Assembly: GCA_964512145.1 (NCBI GenBank)
Contig: CAZEIM010000009.1
Span: 1 to 64,000 of the forward strand
Origin: CAYOHR01 sp964512145
GTDB taxonomy: Bacteria > Bacteroidota > Bacteroidia > Flavobacteriales_G > JALEGO01
DNA: 64,000 nt
Direction: 5' to 3'
Positions 52,359 to 63,276 of this stretch are shown here, one piece after another (positions within the stretch are counted from its first letter, which is position 1; each line of letters opens with the position of its first letter). A program made the position numbers and the translations under genes. Under the pieces are notes generated by a model, which was given only the letters and a program-made list of their open reading frames with translations, did no database searches and was not told where the DNA came from.

Positions 52359-55300
52359 TTAATACTCTACTTCTTTTGTTGCATACATCTCTTGATTATT
52401 TGACATCAAAGAGTTGTACTCATCTTGAGAGCCTACAATTACATTTTGATATTCTCTAGTTCCTGTTCCCGCAGGAATTAAATGGCCTACAATTACATTT
52501 TCTTTTAACCCCATCAAATCATCAACTTTAGCACTAACTGCTGCCTCATTTAATACCTTAGTAGTTTCTTGGAATGATGCTGCAGAAATAAAGCTATCAG
52601 TTTGTAAAGATGCTCTAGTAATACCTTGTAACACTGGATTAGAAGTCGCAGGAACAACATCTCTAGCATCAACTAATTTCATATCTTTCCTCTTAAGTAA
52701 AGAGTTTTCTTCCCTTAACTTACGAGCACTAATTATTTGACCAGGTTTAAAGTTTGTAGAATCTCCTGCGTCTAAAACTAATTTTTTATTGTATAGTGAA
52801 TCATTTTCATCCATAAAATCAATTTTATTCGCTAATTGACCTTCTAAAAATTTAGTATCTCCAGGATCTATAATCTCTACTTTTCTGAGCATTTGACGAA
52901 CAATTACTTCAAAATGTTTGTCGTTAATTTTCACCCCTTGTAAACGATATACCTCTTGAATTTCATTCACCAAATACTCCTGTACAGCGGTTGGACCTTT
53001 AATAGCTAAAATATCGGCCGGAGTAATTGCCCCATCAGTTAATGGCATTCCCGCTTTAATAAAGTCATTTTCTTGAACTAAAATATGTTTAGATAAATTC
53101 ACTAAATATTTTTTTAATTCTCCTGTTTTTGATTCAATAATAATTTCTCTATTACCTCGCTTAATTTTTCCAAAGCTCACAAACCCATCAATTTCAGAAA
53201 CGATAGCTGGATTAGCTGGATTTCTTGCCTCAAATAACTCAGTTACTCTTGGTAAACCTCCTGTAATATCACCCGTTTTACCAAGTGATCGAGGGATTTT
53301 AACTAATATTTGTCCTGTCTCAATTTTATCTCCTTCGTTAACAGATATATGAGCTCCAACAGGTATGTTATATGTTTTTAGGGTCTCTCCTTTTAAATTG
53401 GTAACTCGAATAGCTGGATTTTTTGTTTTATCTTTTGATTCAACAATTACTTTTTCCCTAAAACCTGTTTGTTCATCAGATTCTTCTCTAAAAGTAATCC
53501 CTTCAATGATATTTTCAAACTCAATTTTACCGGCTAGTTCTGAAATGATAACTGCATTGTAAGGATCCCAGTTACAAATGGTATCGCCTTTATTTACTTT
53601 AGCGCCATTTTCAAAAAACATTTCAGCTCCATATGGAATGTTATAAGTAGATAAAACAATATTGGTTTTTTCATCAACTATTCTCATTTCAGCAGATCTA
53701 CTTAATACTATGGTTGATTTTTTTCCATCAGATTTTCTATCTACTGTTTTTAATTCTTCTATCTCAAGTCGACCTGAAAATTTAGCTTCAATTTTTGATT
53801 CAGCCAAAATATTAGAAGCTGTACCACCTACGTGGAATGTACGTAAAGTAAGCTGTGTACCAGGCTCACCAATAGACTGAGCTGCAATAACACCAACTGC
53901 CTCACCTCTTTGTACCATTCTACCCGAAGAAAGATTTCTGCCATAACATTTAGAACAAACGCCTCTCTTCATTTCACAAGTAAGCACCGATCTAATTTCA
54001 ACTTCTTCTATAGGAGAATCTGCTATAACTTTAGCTACTTCTTCTGTTATCTCTTCACCGGAAGAAATAATTAATTCATTGGTTAATGGATGATATACAT
54101 CATGAACTGTTGTACGACCTAAAATTCTGTCGTATAAACTTTCAACAACTTCTTCATTTTTCTTAAGTGCTGTAGCTATCAACCCTCTTAACGTTCCACA
54201 ATCTTCATCTGTAATAACAACATCTTGTGCAACATCGACTAATCTTCTTGTTAAATATCCAGCATCTGCTGTTTTTAATGCTGTATCCGCTAAACCTTTT
54301 CTAGCACCGTGGGTTGAAATAAAGTATTCTAAGATAGACAATCCTTCTTTAAAGTTAGATAAAATAGGATTTTCAATAATTTCACCTCCTGTTGCTCCAG
54401 ATTTTCTAGGTTTTGCCATCAATCCTCTCATTCCAGAAAGCTGTCTAATTTGTTCCTTAGAACCTCTAGCACCAGAATCAAACATCATGTAAATAGAATT
54501 GAAACCTTGGTTATCATTTTTCAATCTATCCATTAATGTTGTTGTTAGTTTGGAGTTTGTATGAGTCCAAATATCAATAATTTGATTATATCTTTCATTA
54601 TTGGTAATTAATCCCATATTATAATTTGTCCAAACTTCCTCCACCTGAGAAGTAGCACTTTTAATAAGTTCTTCTTTTTCTTTAGGAATCATAACATCCT
54701 CTAGATTAAAAGACAAACCACCTTTAAAGGCCATTTTAAAACCAAGTTCTTTTATATCATCTAAAAATTTAGCTGTTTTTGGAACACCACATCTTTTAAA
54801 TGTTTCACCAATTATATCTCGAAGAGATTTTTTAGTAAGAACTTCATTAATGTAACCCATTTCATCAGGAACAACTTCATTAAATAATACTCTTCCAACC
54901 GATGTATCGATTACCTTAACCACCCACTCTCCATTTTCCATAATTCGTTTCTTAACTTTTATGGTAGCATGTAAATCGATTTTATTTTCGTTATAAGCAA
55001 TAATTACCTCTTCTGGTGAATAAAAAATAGATCCTTCTCCTCGAACGGTAATTTTATTGTCTGTTTTTTTCTGTTTTGTAATATAATATAACCCTAATAC
55101 CATGTCCTGTGAAGGAACAGTAATTGGGGCTCCATTAGCAGGGTTAAGAATATTATGAGATGCTAACATAAGCATTTGTGCCTCTAAAATTGCGGCATTA
55201 CCTAAAGGTACATGAACAGCCATTTGGTCACCGTCAAAGTCTGCATTAAAAGCAGTACAAACTAATGGATGTAATTGAATTGCTTTACCTTCAACTAATT

Positions 55301-56672
55301 TAGGCTGAAAAGCTTGTATACCTAATCTGTGCAACGTTGGAGCACGATTTAATAATACAGGATGGCCTTTTAATACATTCTCTAAAATATCCCATACAAC
55401 AGGCTCTTTTTTGTCTACAATTTTTTTAGCAGATTTTACCGTTTTTACAATTCCTCTTTCAATAAGTTTTCTGATAATAAACGGTTTAAATAATTCTGCC
55501 GCCATATCTTTTGGTAAACCACATTCATGTAATAATAAATTAGGTCCAACCACAATAACCGACCTAGCAGAATAGTCAACCCTTTTACCTAATAAATTCT
55601 GACGAAATCTACCTTGTTTTCCTTTTAAACTATCACTTAATGATTTTAATGCTCTATTTGATTCAGTTTTTACAGCACTTACTTTTCTTGAGTTATCAAA
55701 AAGTGAGTCTACTGCTTCTTGTAACATACGTTTTTCGTTTCGTAAAATTACATCTGGAGCTTTAATTTCAATTAACCTTCTTAATCGATTATTTCGAATA
55801 ATAACTCTTCTATATAAATCATTTAAGTCAGAAGAAGCAAACCTTCCTCCATCTAATGGAACTAAAGGTCTTAATTCTGGCGGAATAACAGGCACAACTT
55901 TTATAACCATCCATTCCGGTTTATTTACTCTATGTTCATTCGCATTTCTAAAAGCTTCTACTACCTGAAGTCTTTTTAAAGCTTCATTTTTTCTTTGTTG
56001 AGAAGTTTCGGTATTGGCTTGATGTCTTAAATTATAAGATAACTCATCTAAATTAATTCTAGTAAGCAATTCATAAATTGCTTCAGCACCCATTTTAGCA
56101 ATAAACTTATTAGGATCAGAATCTTCAAGATATTGATTTTCTTTTGGAAGAGTATCCATAATTTCTAAATACTCATCTTCTGTTAAAAAATCTAAGTAAG
56201 ATAAAGACTCTCCGTTTTTACCTTTTGCAATACCTGGTTGAACCACAACGTATCTCTCGTAGTAAATTATCGCGTCTAATTTTTTACTTGGTATTCCAAG
56301 TAAGTAACCAATTTTATTAGGCAATGATCTGAAATACCAAATATGGGCTACAGGAACTACTAAAGATATGTGACCCATTCTTTCCCTTCTAACCTTTTTT
56401 TCAGTAACCTCAACCCCACATCTGTCACATACTATTCCTTTATACCTTATTCTTTTATATTTACCACAATTACATTCCCAATCTTTAACAGGTCCAAAAA
56501 CTCTCTCACAAAACAAACCTTCCATTTCTGGTTTAAAAGATCGATAATTAATAGTTTCAGGTTTTTTAATTTCACCCTTAGACATTTCCAAAACCATTTC
56601 TGGAGAAGCTAAGCTGATAGAAATTCTTTTGAAAGTACTATCAACTACTTTTTTATTTTTAAAATTTGACAT
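52359..56672 (-). CDS. rpoC: RNA polymerase subunit beta-prime
   Basis: 1437 residues. N-terminal zinc finger (CNCGKYKRIRYKGIVCDRCG), the catalytic magnesium loop NADFDGDQMAVHVPL, the second zinc site (DCGTLRG, CEMKRGVCSKCYGRN), the bridge/trigger region (GARGSKEQIRQLSGMRG, EPGTQLTLRTFHVGG) and the full C-terminal part are present. Length is normal for Bacteroidota. Lies 36 bases after rpoB. Confidence 0.99.
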   Translation of the reverse strand: MSNFKNKKVVDSTFKRISISLASPEMVLEMSKGEIKKPETINYRSFKPEMEGLFCERVFGPVKDWECNCGKYKRIRYKGIVCDRCGVEVTEKKVRRERMGHISLVVPVAHIWYFRSLPNKIGYLLGIPSKKLDAIIYYERYVVVQPGIAKGKNGESLSYLDFLTEDEYLEIMDTLPKENQYLEDSDPNKFIAKMGAEAIYELLTRINLDELSYNLRHQANTETSQQRKNEALKRLQVVEAFRNANEHRVNKPEWMVIKVVPVIPPELRPLVPLDGGRFASSDLNDLYRRVIIRNNRLRRLIEIKAPDVILRNEKRMLQEAVDSLFDNSRKVSAVKTESNRALKSLSDSLKGKQGRFRQNLLGKRVDYSARSVIVVGPNLLLHECGLPKDMAAELFKPFIIRKLIERGIVKTVKSAKKIVDKKEPVVWDILENVLKGHPVLLNRAPTLHRLGIQAFQPKLVEGKAIQLHPLVCTAFNADFDGDQMAVHVPLGNAAILEAQMLMLASHNILNPANGAPITVPSQDMVLGLYYITKQKKTDNKITVRGEGSIFYSPEEVIIAYNENKIDLHATIKVKKRIMENGEWVVKVIDTSVGRVLFNEVVPDEMGYINEVLTKKSLRDIIGETFKRCGVPKTAKFLDDIKELGFKMAFKGGLSFNLEDVMIPKEKEELIKSATSQVEEVWTNYNMGLITNNERYNQIIDIWTHTNSKLTTTLMDRLKNDNQGFNSIYMMFDSGARGSKEQIRQLSGMRGLMAKPRKSGATGGEIIENPILSNFKEGLSILEYFISTHGARKGLADTALKTADAGYLTRRLVDVAQDVVITDEDCGTLRGLIATALKKNEEVVESLYDRILGRTTVHDVYHPLTNELIISSGEEITEEVAKVIADSPIEEVEIRSVLTCEMKRGVCSKCYGRNLSSGRMVQRGEAVGVIAAQSIGEPGTQLTLRTFHVGGTASNILAESKIEAKFSGRLEIEELKTVDRKSDGKKSTIVLSRSAEMRIVDEKTNIVLSTYNIPYGAEMFFENGAKVNKGDTICNWDPYNAVIISELAGKIEFENIIEGITFREESDEQTGFREKVIVESKDKTKNPAIRVTNLKGETLKTYNIPVGAHISVNEGDKIETGQILVKIPRSLGKTGDITGGLPRVTELFEARNPANPAIVSEIDGFVSFGKIKRGNREIIIESKTGELKKYLVNLSKHILVQENDFIKAGMPLTDGAITPADILAIKGPTAVQEYLVNEIQEVYRLQGVKINDKHFEVIVRQMLRKVEIIDPGDTKFLEGQLANKIDFMDENDSLYNKKLVLDAGDSTNFKPGQIISARKLREENSLLKRKDMKLVDARDVVPATSNPVLQGITRASLQTDSFISAASFQETTKVLNEAAVSAKVDDLMGLKENVIVGHLIPAGTGTREYQNVIVGSQDEYNSLMSNNQEMYATKEVEY

Positions 56673-56708
56673 ATTCTATTATATAATATTTAGAATTTAG
56701 TAAAAAAA

Positions 56709-59700
56709 TTAATCAAGTTGTATGTTTAAACACAAGCCTCTTAATTCGTGTAATAACACATTAAAAGACTCAGGAATACCTGGTGTAGGCATTGTTTCAC
56801 CTTTAACAATTGCCTCATAGGTTTTAGCTCTTCCCATAACATCATCAGACTTAACCGTTAGTATTTCCTGAAGAATATTAGCGGCTCCGAATGCTTCTAA
56901 AGCCCATACCTCCATCTCACCGAAACGTTGACCTCCAAATTGTGCTTTACCACCTAAAGGTTGTTGAGTAATTAAAGAGTAAGGACCAATAGATCTAGCA
57001 TGCATTTTATCATCTACCATATGATGTAATTTCATCATATATATAACCCCAACAGTCGCTAATTGATCAAACTTATCTCCTGTTTCACCATCAAATAATT
57101 GGGTTCTACCAAATTTAGGAATTCCTGCTTTTTTAGACCACTCTTCAATATCTTCAATTTTAGCACCATCAAAAATTGGAGTTGAAAATTTAACCCCTAA
57201 TTTTTTTCCAGCCCAGCCTAAAACGGTTTCATAAATTTGACCTAAGTTCATCCTAGATGGAACCCCAAGAGGGTTTAATACGATATCCACCGGTGTACCA
57301 TCCTCTAAAAACGGCATATCTTCTTCACGAACTATTTTAGCTACAATTCCTTTGTTACCATGTCTTCCAGCCATTTTATCCCCTACTTTTAATTTTCTTT
57401 TCTGAGCTAAATATACTTTGGCTAATTTAATGATCCCTGCAGGTAATTCATCTCCAATTATTAAATTAAACTTTTTTCGTTTCATGGCTGCTTCTAAATC
57501 GCCACGTTTTAAATTGTAATTGTGTAAAACCTTTCTAACTAACTCATTTGTTTTAGAATCTGATGTCCAATCGTAAGGATAAATATTAGAATAATTTAAA
57601 TCATCTAATATTTTCTTAGTTAGTTTAGCGCCTTTTTTAACTAGTTCTTCATTAAAGTTATTTTTAATTGAAGTAGTAGTTTTTCCGTCTAAAATATTAA
57701 CCAATTTTTCTATGAGCTTAGCTCTTAATTCGAGCATATCATCATTAAATTCCTTATCAAGTTTATCGGTAATTTCTTTTTCTTGAGCTTTAGCTTTTCT
57801 GTCTTTGATTACCCTTGAAAAAAGTTTTTTATCAATTACTACACCTTTTACTGAAGGAGAAACTCTTAAAGAAGCATCTTTAACGTCACCCGCTTTGTCA
57901 CCAAATATTGCTCGCAAAAGTTTTTCTTCAGGAGTAGGATCTGTTTCACCTTTAGGTGTAATCTTACCTATTAGAATATCCCCTTCCTTTACATCGGTTC
58001 CAATTCTAATAATTCCATTTTCATCTAAATTTTTGGTGGCCTCTTCACTCACATTAGGGATATCAGGAGTTAATTCTTCCAACCCTCTTTTTGTATCTCT
58101 TACCTCAAGGGTATATTCTTCTAAATGAATTGAAGTAAAAATATCTTCTTTTACAATTTTTTCACTAATTACAATTGCATCTTCGAAATTATATCCCTTC
58201 CAAGGCATAAAAGCAACCATCAAATTTCTCCCTAATGCGAGTTCTCCATTTTCGGTGGCATATCCTTCGCATAAAACTTCACCAGCATTTACTTTTTGAC
58301 CAACTTTAACAATTGGTTTAAGGTTTATACAGGTGTTTTGGTTTGTTTTAGAAAACTTAATTAATTCATAGGTTACTAAATTATCTGAAAAACTAACCAA
58401 TTCATCGTCTGTATTTCTTTTATATCTAATTTTAATAATTTTAGAGTCTACATAGTCAACTACACCATCTCCCTCAGCATTAACAAGAACTCTTGAATCT
58501 TTAGCAATAGAATACTCTAATCCTGTTCCGACAACGGGTGATTCCGGTTTAAGTAAAGGTACAGCTTGACGTTGCATATTTGATCCCATCAACGCTCTGT
58601 TTGCATCATCATGCTCTAAAAATGGTATACATGAAGCCGCAACTGAGGCAATTTGATTAGAAGCAACATCCATTAAATGTAATTCATCTGGAGATACAAC
58701 AGGAAAATCACCTTCAAAACGTGCTTTAACTTTTTCTGTAGTAAAATTACCTTTTGCATCAACCTTTGCATTAGCCTGTGCAATAGTTTTATTATCTTCT
58801 TCTTCAGCACTTAAGTACAATGGGGCTTTCTCTAACTGCACTTTCCCATTATCAACTTGTCTGTACGGAGTTTCAATAAAACCTAGCTTGTTAATTTTAG
58901 CGTAAACACATAATGAAGAAATTAATCCAATATTAGGACCTTCTGGAGTTTCGATAGTACATAATCTACCATAATGTGTATAATGAACATCTCGCACCTC
59001 AAACCCAGCTCTTTCTCTGGATAGACCACCAGGCCCTAACGCAGATAATCTTCTTTTATGAGTAATTTCAGATAATGGATTTGTTTGATCCATAAATTGA
59101 GAAAGCTGATTTGTGCCAAAAAATGAATTAATAACAGAAGACAAAGTTTTAGCATTAATTAGGTCAATAGGCGTAAATACTTCGTTATCACGAACATTCA
59201 TTCTGTCTCTTATGGTTCTAGCCATTCTGGCTAAACCTACTCCAAATTGAGCATAAAGCTGTTCTCCAACAGTTCTAACTCTTCTATTACTTAAATGGTC
59301 TATATCATCGACATCAGTTTTAGAATTAATAAGTTGTATTAAGTACTTAACAATTGCTATTATATCTTGTTTAGTTAATATCTTAGTACTCTCTTCAATA
59401 TCTAAGTTAAGTTTTTTATTTATTCTATATCTTCCTACGTCTCCTAAATCATATCTTTTATCAGAGAAAAATAATTTATCAATTATACCTCTAGCCGTTT
59501 CTTCATCAGGTGGCTCAGAATTTCTTAAAACTCTATATATATGTTCAATGGCCTCTAGTTCAGAGTTTGATGGATCTTTTTGAAGCGTGTTGTATATAAT
59601 AGTGTAATCATTAGTATTTATATCTTCTCTATGTATGAGTATATTTTTAGCCCCTGAATCAACAATTAAGTCAATTGTTTCCTCCTCGATAATTACTTCT

Positions 59701-60512
59701 CTATCAACAATTACTTCGTTTCTCTCTATAGAAACAACTTCACCAGTATCTTCGTCAACAAAATCTTCAAACCAACTTTTTAAAACTCTTGCAGCTAATT
59801 TTCTTCCTTTATATTTTTTTAAAGTTGCTTTTGAAACTTTTACTTCTTCTGCTAAGTTAAATATTTCAAGAATATCTTTATCTGTTTGATATCCTATAGC
59901 ACGAAAAAGCGTAGTAACTGGTAATTTCTTCTTTCTATCGATATAAGCATACATTACATCATTAATATCAGTAGCAAACTCAATCCAAGCTCCTTTAAAA
60001 GGGATAACTCTTGCTGAATATAATTTAGTTCCATTTGCATGGAAACTTTGGCCAAAAAATACACCAGGAGATCTATGTAATTGAGATACAATTACTCGTT
60101 CTGCACCATTAATAACGAAAGAACCTCTTGGAGTCATATAAGGAATAGTTCCTAGGTAAACATCTTGTACTGTCGGTTCAAAATCTTCATGATCTGGATC
60201 GGTACAATACAATCTCATTTTTGCTTTAAGAGGAACTCCATACGTTAAACCTCTTTCAATACATTCTTGAATAGTATATCTTGGGGGGTCGATAAAGTAA
60301 TCTAAAAATTCCAATACAAAGCTATTCCTAGCATCACTTATTGGAAAGTTTTCGGCAAATACTTTAAATAAACCTTCGTTAAATCTGTTTTCGGGAGATG
60401 TTTCCAGCTGGAAAAAATCTTTAAATGATTTTAATTGGATTTCGAGGAAATCAGGATAATCCAACTTATTTTGAGCAGTTGCAAAACTAACTCTATTAGG
60501 ATTTTGATTCAT
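56709..60512 (-). CDS. rpoB: RNA polymerase subunit beta
   Basis: 1267 residues. Rifampicin-pocket region is intact (FFGTNQLSQFMDQTNPLSEI, THKRRLSALGPGGLSRERAG), as are GSNMQRQAVPLL, MPWKGYNFEDAIVISE, and the C-terminal KLHHMVDDKMHARSIGPYSL with QPLGGKAQFGGQRFGEMEVW. In the pocket, the D516, H526 and S531 positions (E. coli numbering) are D, H and S, the susceptible type. A hairpin lies between rplL and this gene. Confidence 0.99.
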   Translation of the reverse strand: MNQNPNRVSFATAQNKLDYPDFLEIQLKSFKDFFQLETSPENRFNEGLFKVFAENFPISDARNSFVLEFLDYFIDPPRYTIQECIERGLTYGVPLKAKMRLYCTDPDHEDFEPTVQDVYLGTIPYMTPRGSFVINGAERVIVSQLHRSPGVFFGQSFHANGTKLYSARVIPFKGAWIEFATDINDVMYAYIDRKKKLPVTTLFRAIGYQTDKDILEIFNLAEEVKVSKATLKKYKGRKLAARVLKSWFEDFVDEDTGEVVSIERNEVIVDREVIIEEETIDLIVDSGAKNILIHREDINTNDYTIIYNTLQKDPSNSELEAIEHIYRVLRNSEPPDEETARGIIDKLFFSDKRYDLGDVGRYRINKKLNLDIEESTKILTKQDIIAIVKYLIQLINSKTDVDDIDHLSNRRVRTVGEQLYAQFGVGLARMARTIRDRMNVRDNEVFTPIDLINAKTLSSVINSFFGTNQLSQFMDQTNPLSEITHKRRLSALGPGGLSRERAGFEVRDVHYTHYGRLCTIETPEGPNIGLISSLCVYAKINKLGFIETPYRQVDNGKVQLEKAPLYLSAEEEDNKTIAQANAKVDAKGNFTTEKVKARFEGDFPVVSPDELHLMDVASNQIASVAASCIPFLEHDDANRALMGSNMQRQAVPLLKPESPVVGTGLEYSIAKDSRVLVNAEGDGVVDYVDSKIIKIRYKRNTDDELVSFSDNLVTYELIKFSKTNQNTCINLKPIVKVGQKVNAGEVLCEGYATENGELALGRNLMVAFMPWKGYNFEDAIVISEKIVKEDIFTSIHLEEYTLEVRDTKRGLEELTPDIPNVSEEATKNLDENGIIRIGTDVKEGDILIGKITPKGETDPTPEEKLLRAIFGDKAGDVKDASLRVSPSVKGVVIDKKLFSRVIKDRKAKAQEKEITDKLDKEFNDDMLELRAKLIEKLVNILDGKTTTSIKNNFNEELVKKGAKLTKKILDDLNYSNIYPYDWTSDSKTNELVRKVLHNYNLKRGDLEAAMKRKKFNLIIGDELPAGIIKLAKVYLAQKRKLKVGDKMAGRHGNKGIVAKIVREEDMPFLEDGTPVDIVLNPLGVPSRMNLGQIYETVLGWAGKKLGVKFSTPIFDGAKIEDIEEWSKKAGIPKFGRTQLFDGETGDKFDQLATVGVIYMMKLHHMVDDKMHARSIGPYSLITQQPLGGKAQFGGQRFGEMEVWALEAFGAANILQEILTVKSDDVMGRAKTYEAIVKGETMPTPGIPESFNVLLHELRGLCLNIQLD

Positions 60513-60564
60513 ATATTGTTTTAATCAAATAAAACGTGAATAATAATTTAAAAAAACGCAAAAA

Positions 60565-60596
60565 AATGGCCGTTCCCAAAAAATGGGAAGGCCATT
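60565..60596 (-). terminator. Hairpin (attenuator-like terminator) between rplL and rpoB
   Basis: Arms of 7 plus 6 bp (60565-60571 and 60573-60578 with 60584-60589 and 60590-60596), one bulged base at 60572, loop 60579-60583. Read leftward it is followed by seven T. Its place matches the partial terminator between rplL and rpoB known from E. coli. Confidence 0.75.
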
Positions 60597-60613
60597 AAAA
60601 ATTTATATTGAAA

Positions 60614-60994
60614 TTATTTAATTTCAACTTGTGCTCCTACCTCTTCAAGTTGTTTCTTTAATGAATCTGCTTCATCTTTTGAAACTGCTTCTTTTAAAGG
60701 TTTTGGAGCTTGATCTACTAAATCTTTAGCTTCTTTTAAGCCTAAACCAGTAAGATCTTTAACTAATTTTACAACTTTTAATTTATCGTTACCTCCTGAT
60801 TTTAAGATAACATCAAATTCAGTTTTTTCTGCTGCACCACCACCTGCTGCACCACCTGCTGCAGGAGCAGCAACAGCGACAGCAGCGGCTGCCGGCTCAA
60901 TACCATAATCATTTTTTAGTATTTCAGCTAACTCGTTTACTTCTTTAACGGTTAAGTTTACTAATTGTTCAGCAAAAGCTTTTAAATCTGCCAT
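60614..60994 (-). CDS. rplL: Ribosomal protein L7/L12
   Basis: 126 residues. N-terminal dimerisation domain, an alanine/glycine-rich hinge (AAAVAVAAPAAGGAAGGG) and the factor-binding C-terminal domain (KLKVVKLVKDLTGLGLKEAK). Forms the stalk of the large subunit with L10, coded just upstream. Confidence 0.98.
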   Translation of the reverse strand: MADLKAFAEQLVNLTVKEVNELAEILKNDYGIEPAAAAVAVAAPAAGGAAGGGAAEKTEFDVILKSGGNDKLKVVKLVKDLTGLGLKEAKDLVDQAPKPLKEAVSKDEADSLKKQLEEVGAQVEIK

Positions 60995-61020
60995 GTTAAT
61001 AATAATTTAAATATTCAACT

Positions 61021-61542
61021 TTAATTTTTTTCTGATAGTGTACTTAATATTCCACTTAATTTGTTACCTCCTGATTTCAAGGCTGAAACAACATTTTTAG
61101 CTGGAGATTGTAACAATCCAATAATATCTCCAATTAATTCATTTTTAGATTTTAATGTAGCTAGAACCTCTAATTGATTATCTCCAGCATACAAACAATC
61201 TTCAATATAAGCTAATTTAAGAACCGGTTTGTCTGATTTTACTCTAAATTCCTTAATTAATTTTGCAGGAGCATTAGAGCTTTCACAAAACATAATGGCA
61301 GTACTTCCTTTAACTAAAGGATAAATTTCCTTATAATCTTCCTTTCCAATTTTTTGTAAAGCTTTCACTAAAAGTGTATTCTTTACCATTTTTAGGGAAA
61401 TGTTTTGATTAAAGCACTGTCTCCTTAACTTTGATGTATTTTCTGCGTTTAAACCAAGAGTATCTGTAAGATAGAAATTAGGATTATTCTCAATTTCTTT
61501 TACAAGTAACTCTATTTGTTTGTTTTTTTCTTCTTTTGTCAT
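61021..61542 (-). CDS. rplJ: Ribosomal protein L10
   Basis: 173 residues. Base of the L7/L12 stalk. RQCFNQNISLKMVKNTLLVK and KGSTAIMFCESSNAPAKLI are typical, with a C-terminal helix that binds L7/L12. Lies 26 bases before rplL. Confidence 0.97.
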   Translation of the reverse strand: MTKEEKNKQIELLVKEIENNPNFYLTDTLGLNAENTSKLRRQCFNQNISLKMVKNTLLVKALQKIGKEDYKEIYPLVKGSTAIMFCESSNAPAKLIKEFRVKSDKPVLKLAYIEDCLYAGDNQLEVLATLKSKNELIGDIIGLLQSPAKNVVSALKSGGNKLSGILSTLSEKN

Positions 61543-61569
61543 TTTAGAATTAATTTAATGACGATTAAC

Positions 61570-62256
61570 TTAGAGTTTAAAATCTACCATTATACTTGGA
61601 CTCATTGTGCTAGACATATAAACACTTTTAATGTAAGCACCCTTGGAGGAAGCGGGTTTGAGTCTAACGATAGTTTGTAACAGCTCATTAGCATTTTCAT
61701 ATATTTTATCCGGAGAAAAAGATACCTTTCCTATAGCAGCATGTACTATTGCATATTTATCTACTCTGAAATCAATTTTACCAGATTTAACATCCTCAAC
61801 TGCCTTACCAACTTCCATTGTTACTGTTCCTGATTTAGGATTGGGCATTAAACCTCTAGGACCTAATATTTTACCTAATGCACCAACTTTACCCATTACA
61901 CTTGGTGTAGTAACAATAACATCTATGTCCGTCCATCCACCTTTTATTTTTTCAATATAATCATCTAATCCAACATGATCAGCACCTGCTTTTTTTGCTT
62001 CAGCTTCTTTATCAGGTGTACACAATACTAAAACACGAACATTTTTACCTGTACCATGTGGTAATGAAACCGTGCCTCTTACCATTTCATTCGATTTTCT
62101 TGGATCAACACCTAATCTTATCGCTAAGTCAACAGAAGCATCAAACTTTGCATAGTTTATATCTTTAATTAGTTTGCTAGCTTCTTCTAAAGTATATGAC
62201 TTATTAGAATTAACTTTTGTACTTACTTCTTTTTGTTTTTTTGTAATCCTTGCCAT
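61570..62256 (-). CDS. rplA: Ribosomal protein L1
   Basis: 228 residues. 23S rRNA-binding protein of the L1 stalk. VRGTVSLPHGTGKNVRVLV and GKILGPRGLMPNPKSGTVT are characteristic. Lies 12 bases after rplK; L1 autoregulation through the rplK-rplA mRNA is known in other bacteria, but I see no clear site here. Confidence 0.98.
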   Translation of the reverse strand: MARITKKQKEVSTKVNSNKSYTLEEASKLIKDINYAKFDASVDLAIRLGVDPRKSNEMVRGTVSLPHGTGKNVRVLVLCTPDKEAEAKKAGADHVGLDDYIEKIKGGWTDIDVIVTTPSVMGKVGALGKILGPRGLMPNPKSGTVTMEVGKAVEDVKSGKIDFRVDKYAIVHAAIGKVSFSPDKIYENANELLQTIVRLKPASSKGAYIKSVYMSSTMSPSIMVDFKL

Positions 62257-62268
62257 TGTTGTATAATA

Positions 62269-62712
62269 TTAAATATTTGCGGGGAATTCTCCTGTTACAT
62301 TTACCCCCATACTTCTCGCTGTACCTGCTACCATAGACATTGCTGATTTTAATGTAAAACAATTAAGATCAGGCATTTTATCAGTTGCAATGGTTTTAAC
62401 TTGATCCCAAGTAATTGAAGCAACTTTTTTTCGATTAGGTTCAGCTGACCCCGATTTTAACTTTGTTGATTCTAAAATTTGTACAGCTACAGGAGGTGTT
62501 TTAATAACAAAATCAAAAGATTTATCAGAATATACTGTAATAACTACAGGTAATACTTTTCCTGCTTTATCTTGAGTTCTTGCATTAAATTGTTTACAAA
62601 ACTCCATAATATTTACACCCTTAGAACCTAAAGCTGGTCCTATAGGGGGTGCTGGGTTTGCTGCACCACCTTTTACTTGTAACTTAATAAACCCTGTAAC
62701 TTCTTTTGCCAT
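62269..62712 (-). CDS. rplK: Ribosomal protein L11
   Basis: 147 residues. Part of the GTPase-associated centre. Proline-rich loop GGAANPAPPIGPALGSKGVN near the N-terminus, and the rRNA-binding C-terminal part with SMVAGTARSMGVNV. Lies 15 bases after nusG. Confidence 0.98.
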   Translation of the reverse strand: MAKEVTGFIKLQVKGGAANPAPPIGPALGSKGVNIMEFCKQFNARTQDKAGKVLPVVITVYSDKSFDFVIKTPPVAVQILESTKLKSGSAEPNRKKVASITWDQVKTIATDKMPDLNCFTLKSAMSMVAGTARSMGVNVTGEFPANI

Positions 62713-62727
62713 AAAACTAACTAATTA

Positions 62728-63264
62728 TTATTCTTTTTCAACTTGTAAAAAACTTAACTCTAAAGGAGTTTTTCTTCCAAAAATTTTCACGCTTACCTTC
62801 AATTTTCTTTTATCTTCATTTACCTCTTCAATTACACCATTAAATCCGTTAAAAGGGCCATCAATCACTTTTACATCCTCACCAACAACAAAAGGTATGC
62901 TCATTTCTTCACTCTTATCAGATAACTCATCTACTTTTCCTAAAATTCTATTTACTTCCGATAATCTTAAGGGAATAGGGTTTCCTTTCTTTTCTGCACC
63001 CAAAAACCCGATAACATTTGGTAGATTTTTAATCAAATGGGGAACTTCACCTTCTAAATTTGCTTCTAATAAAACATATCCAGGAAAATAATTTCTTTCT
63101 TTGCTTATTTTTTTACCGTTTCTTACTTGATAAACTTTTTCTGTAGGAATTAATACTTGAGAAACGTTATTTTGCAAACCTGCTCTATTAATTTCGAGCT
63201 CAATTTGTTCTTTAACTTTTTTTTCTTTGCCACTAATGGCTCTAACTACATACCACTTCATCAT
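62728..63264 (-). CDS. nusG: Transcription antitermination factor NusG
   Basis: 178 residues. NGN domain (KWYVVRAISGKEKKVKEQIE, FPGYVLLEAN) and C-terminal KOW domain (VVGEDVKVIDGPFNGFNGVI). Binds RNA polymerase and couples it to ribosomes or Rho. Two adjacent ATGs (63264 and 63261) could be the start. Lies 12 bases after secE. Confidence 0.97.
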   Translation of the reverse strand: MMKWYVVRAISGKEKKVKEQIELEINRAGLQNNVSQVLIPTEKVYQVRNGKKISKERNYFPGYVLLEANLEGEVPHLIKNLPNVIGFLGAEKKGNPIPLRLSEVNRILGKVDELSDKSEEMSIPFVVGEDVKVIDGPFNGFNGVIEEVNEDKRKLKVSVKIFGRKTPLELSFLQVEKE

Positions 63265-63276
63265 AATCCTACCCTA

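Noticed and set aside
53365..53880. Open frames on the + strand within rpoC (and others within rpoB, rplA and guaB)
   Set aside because: Shadows of strongly conserved genes on the opposite strand, with low-complexity translations and no start context.
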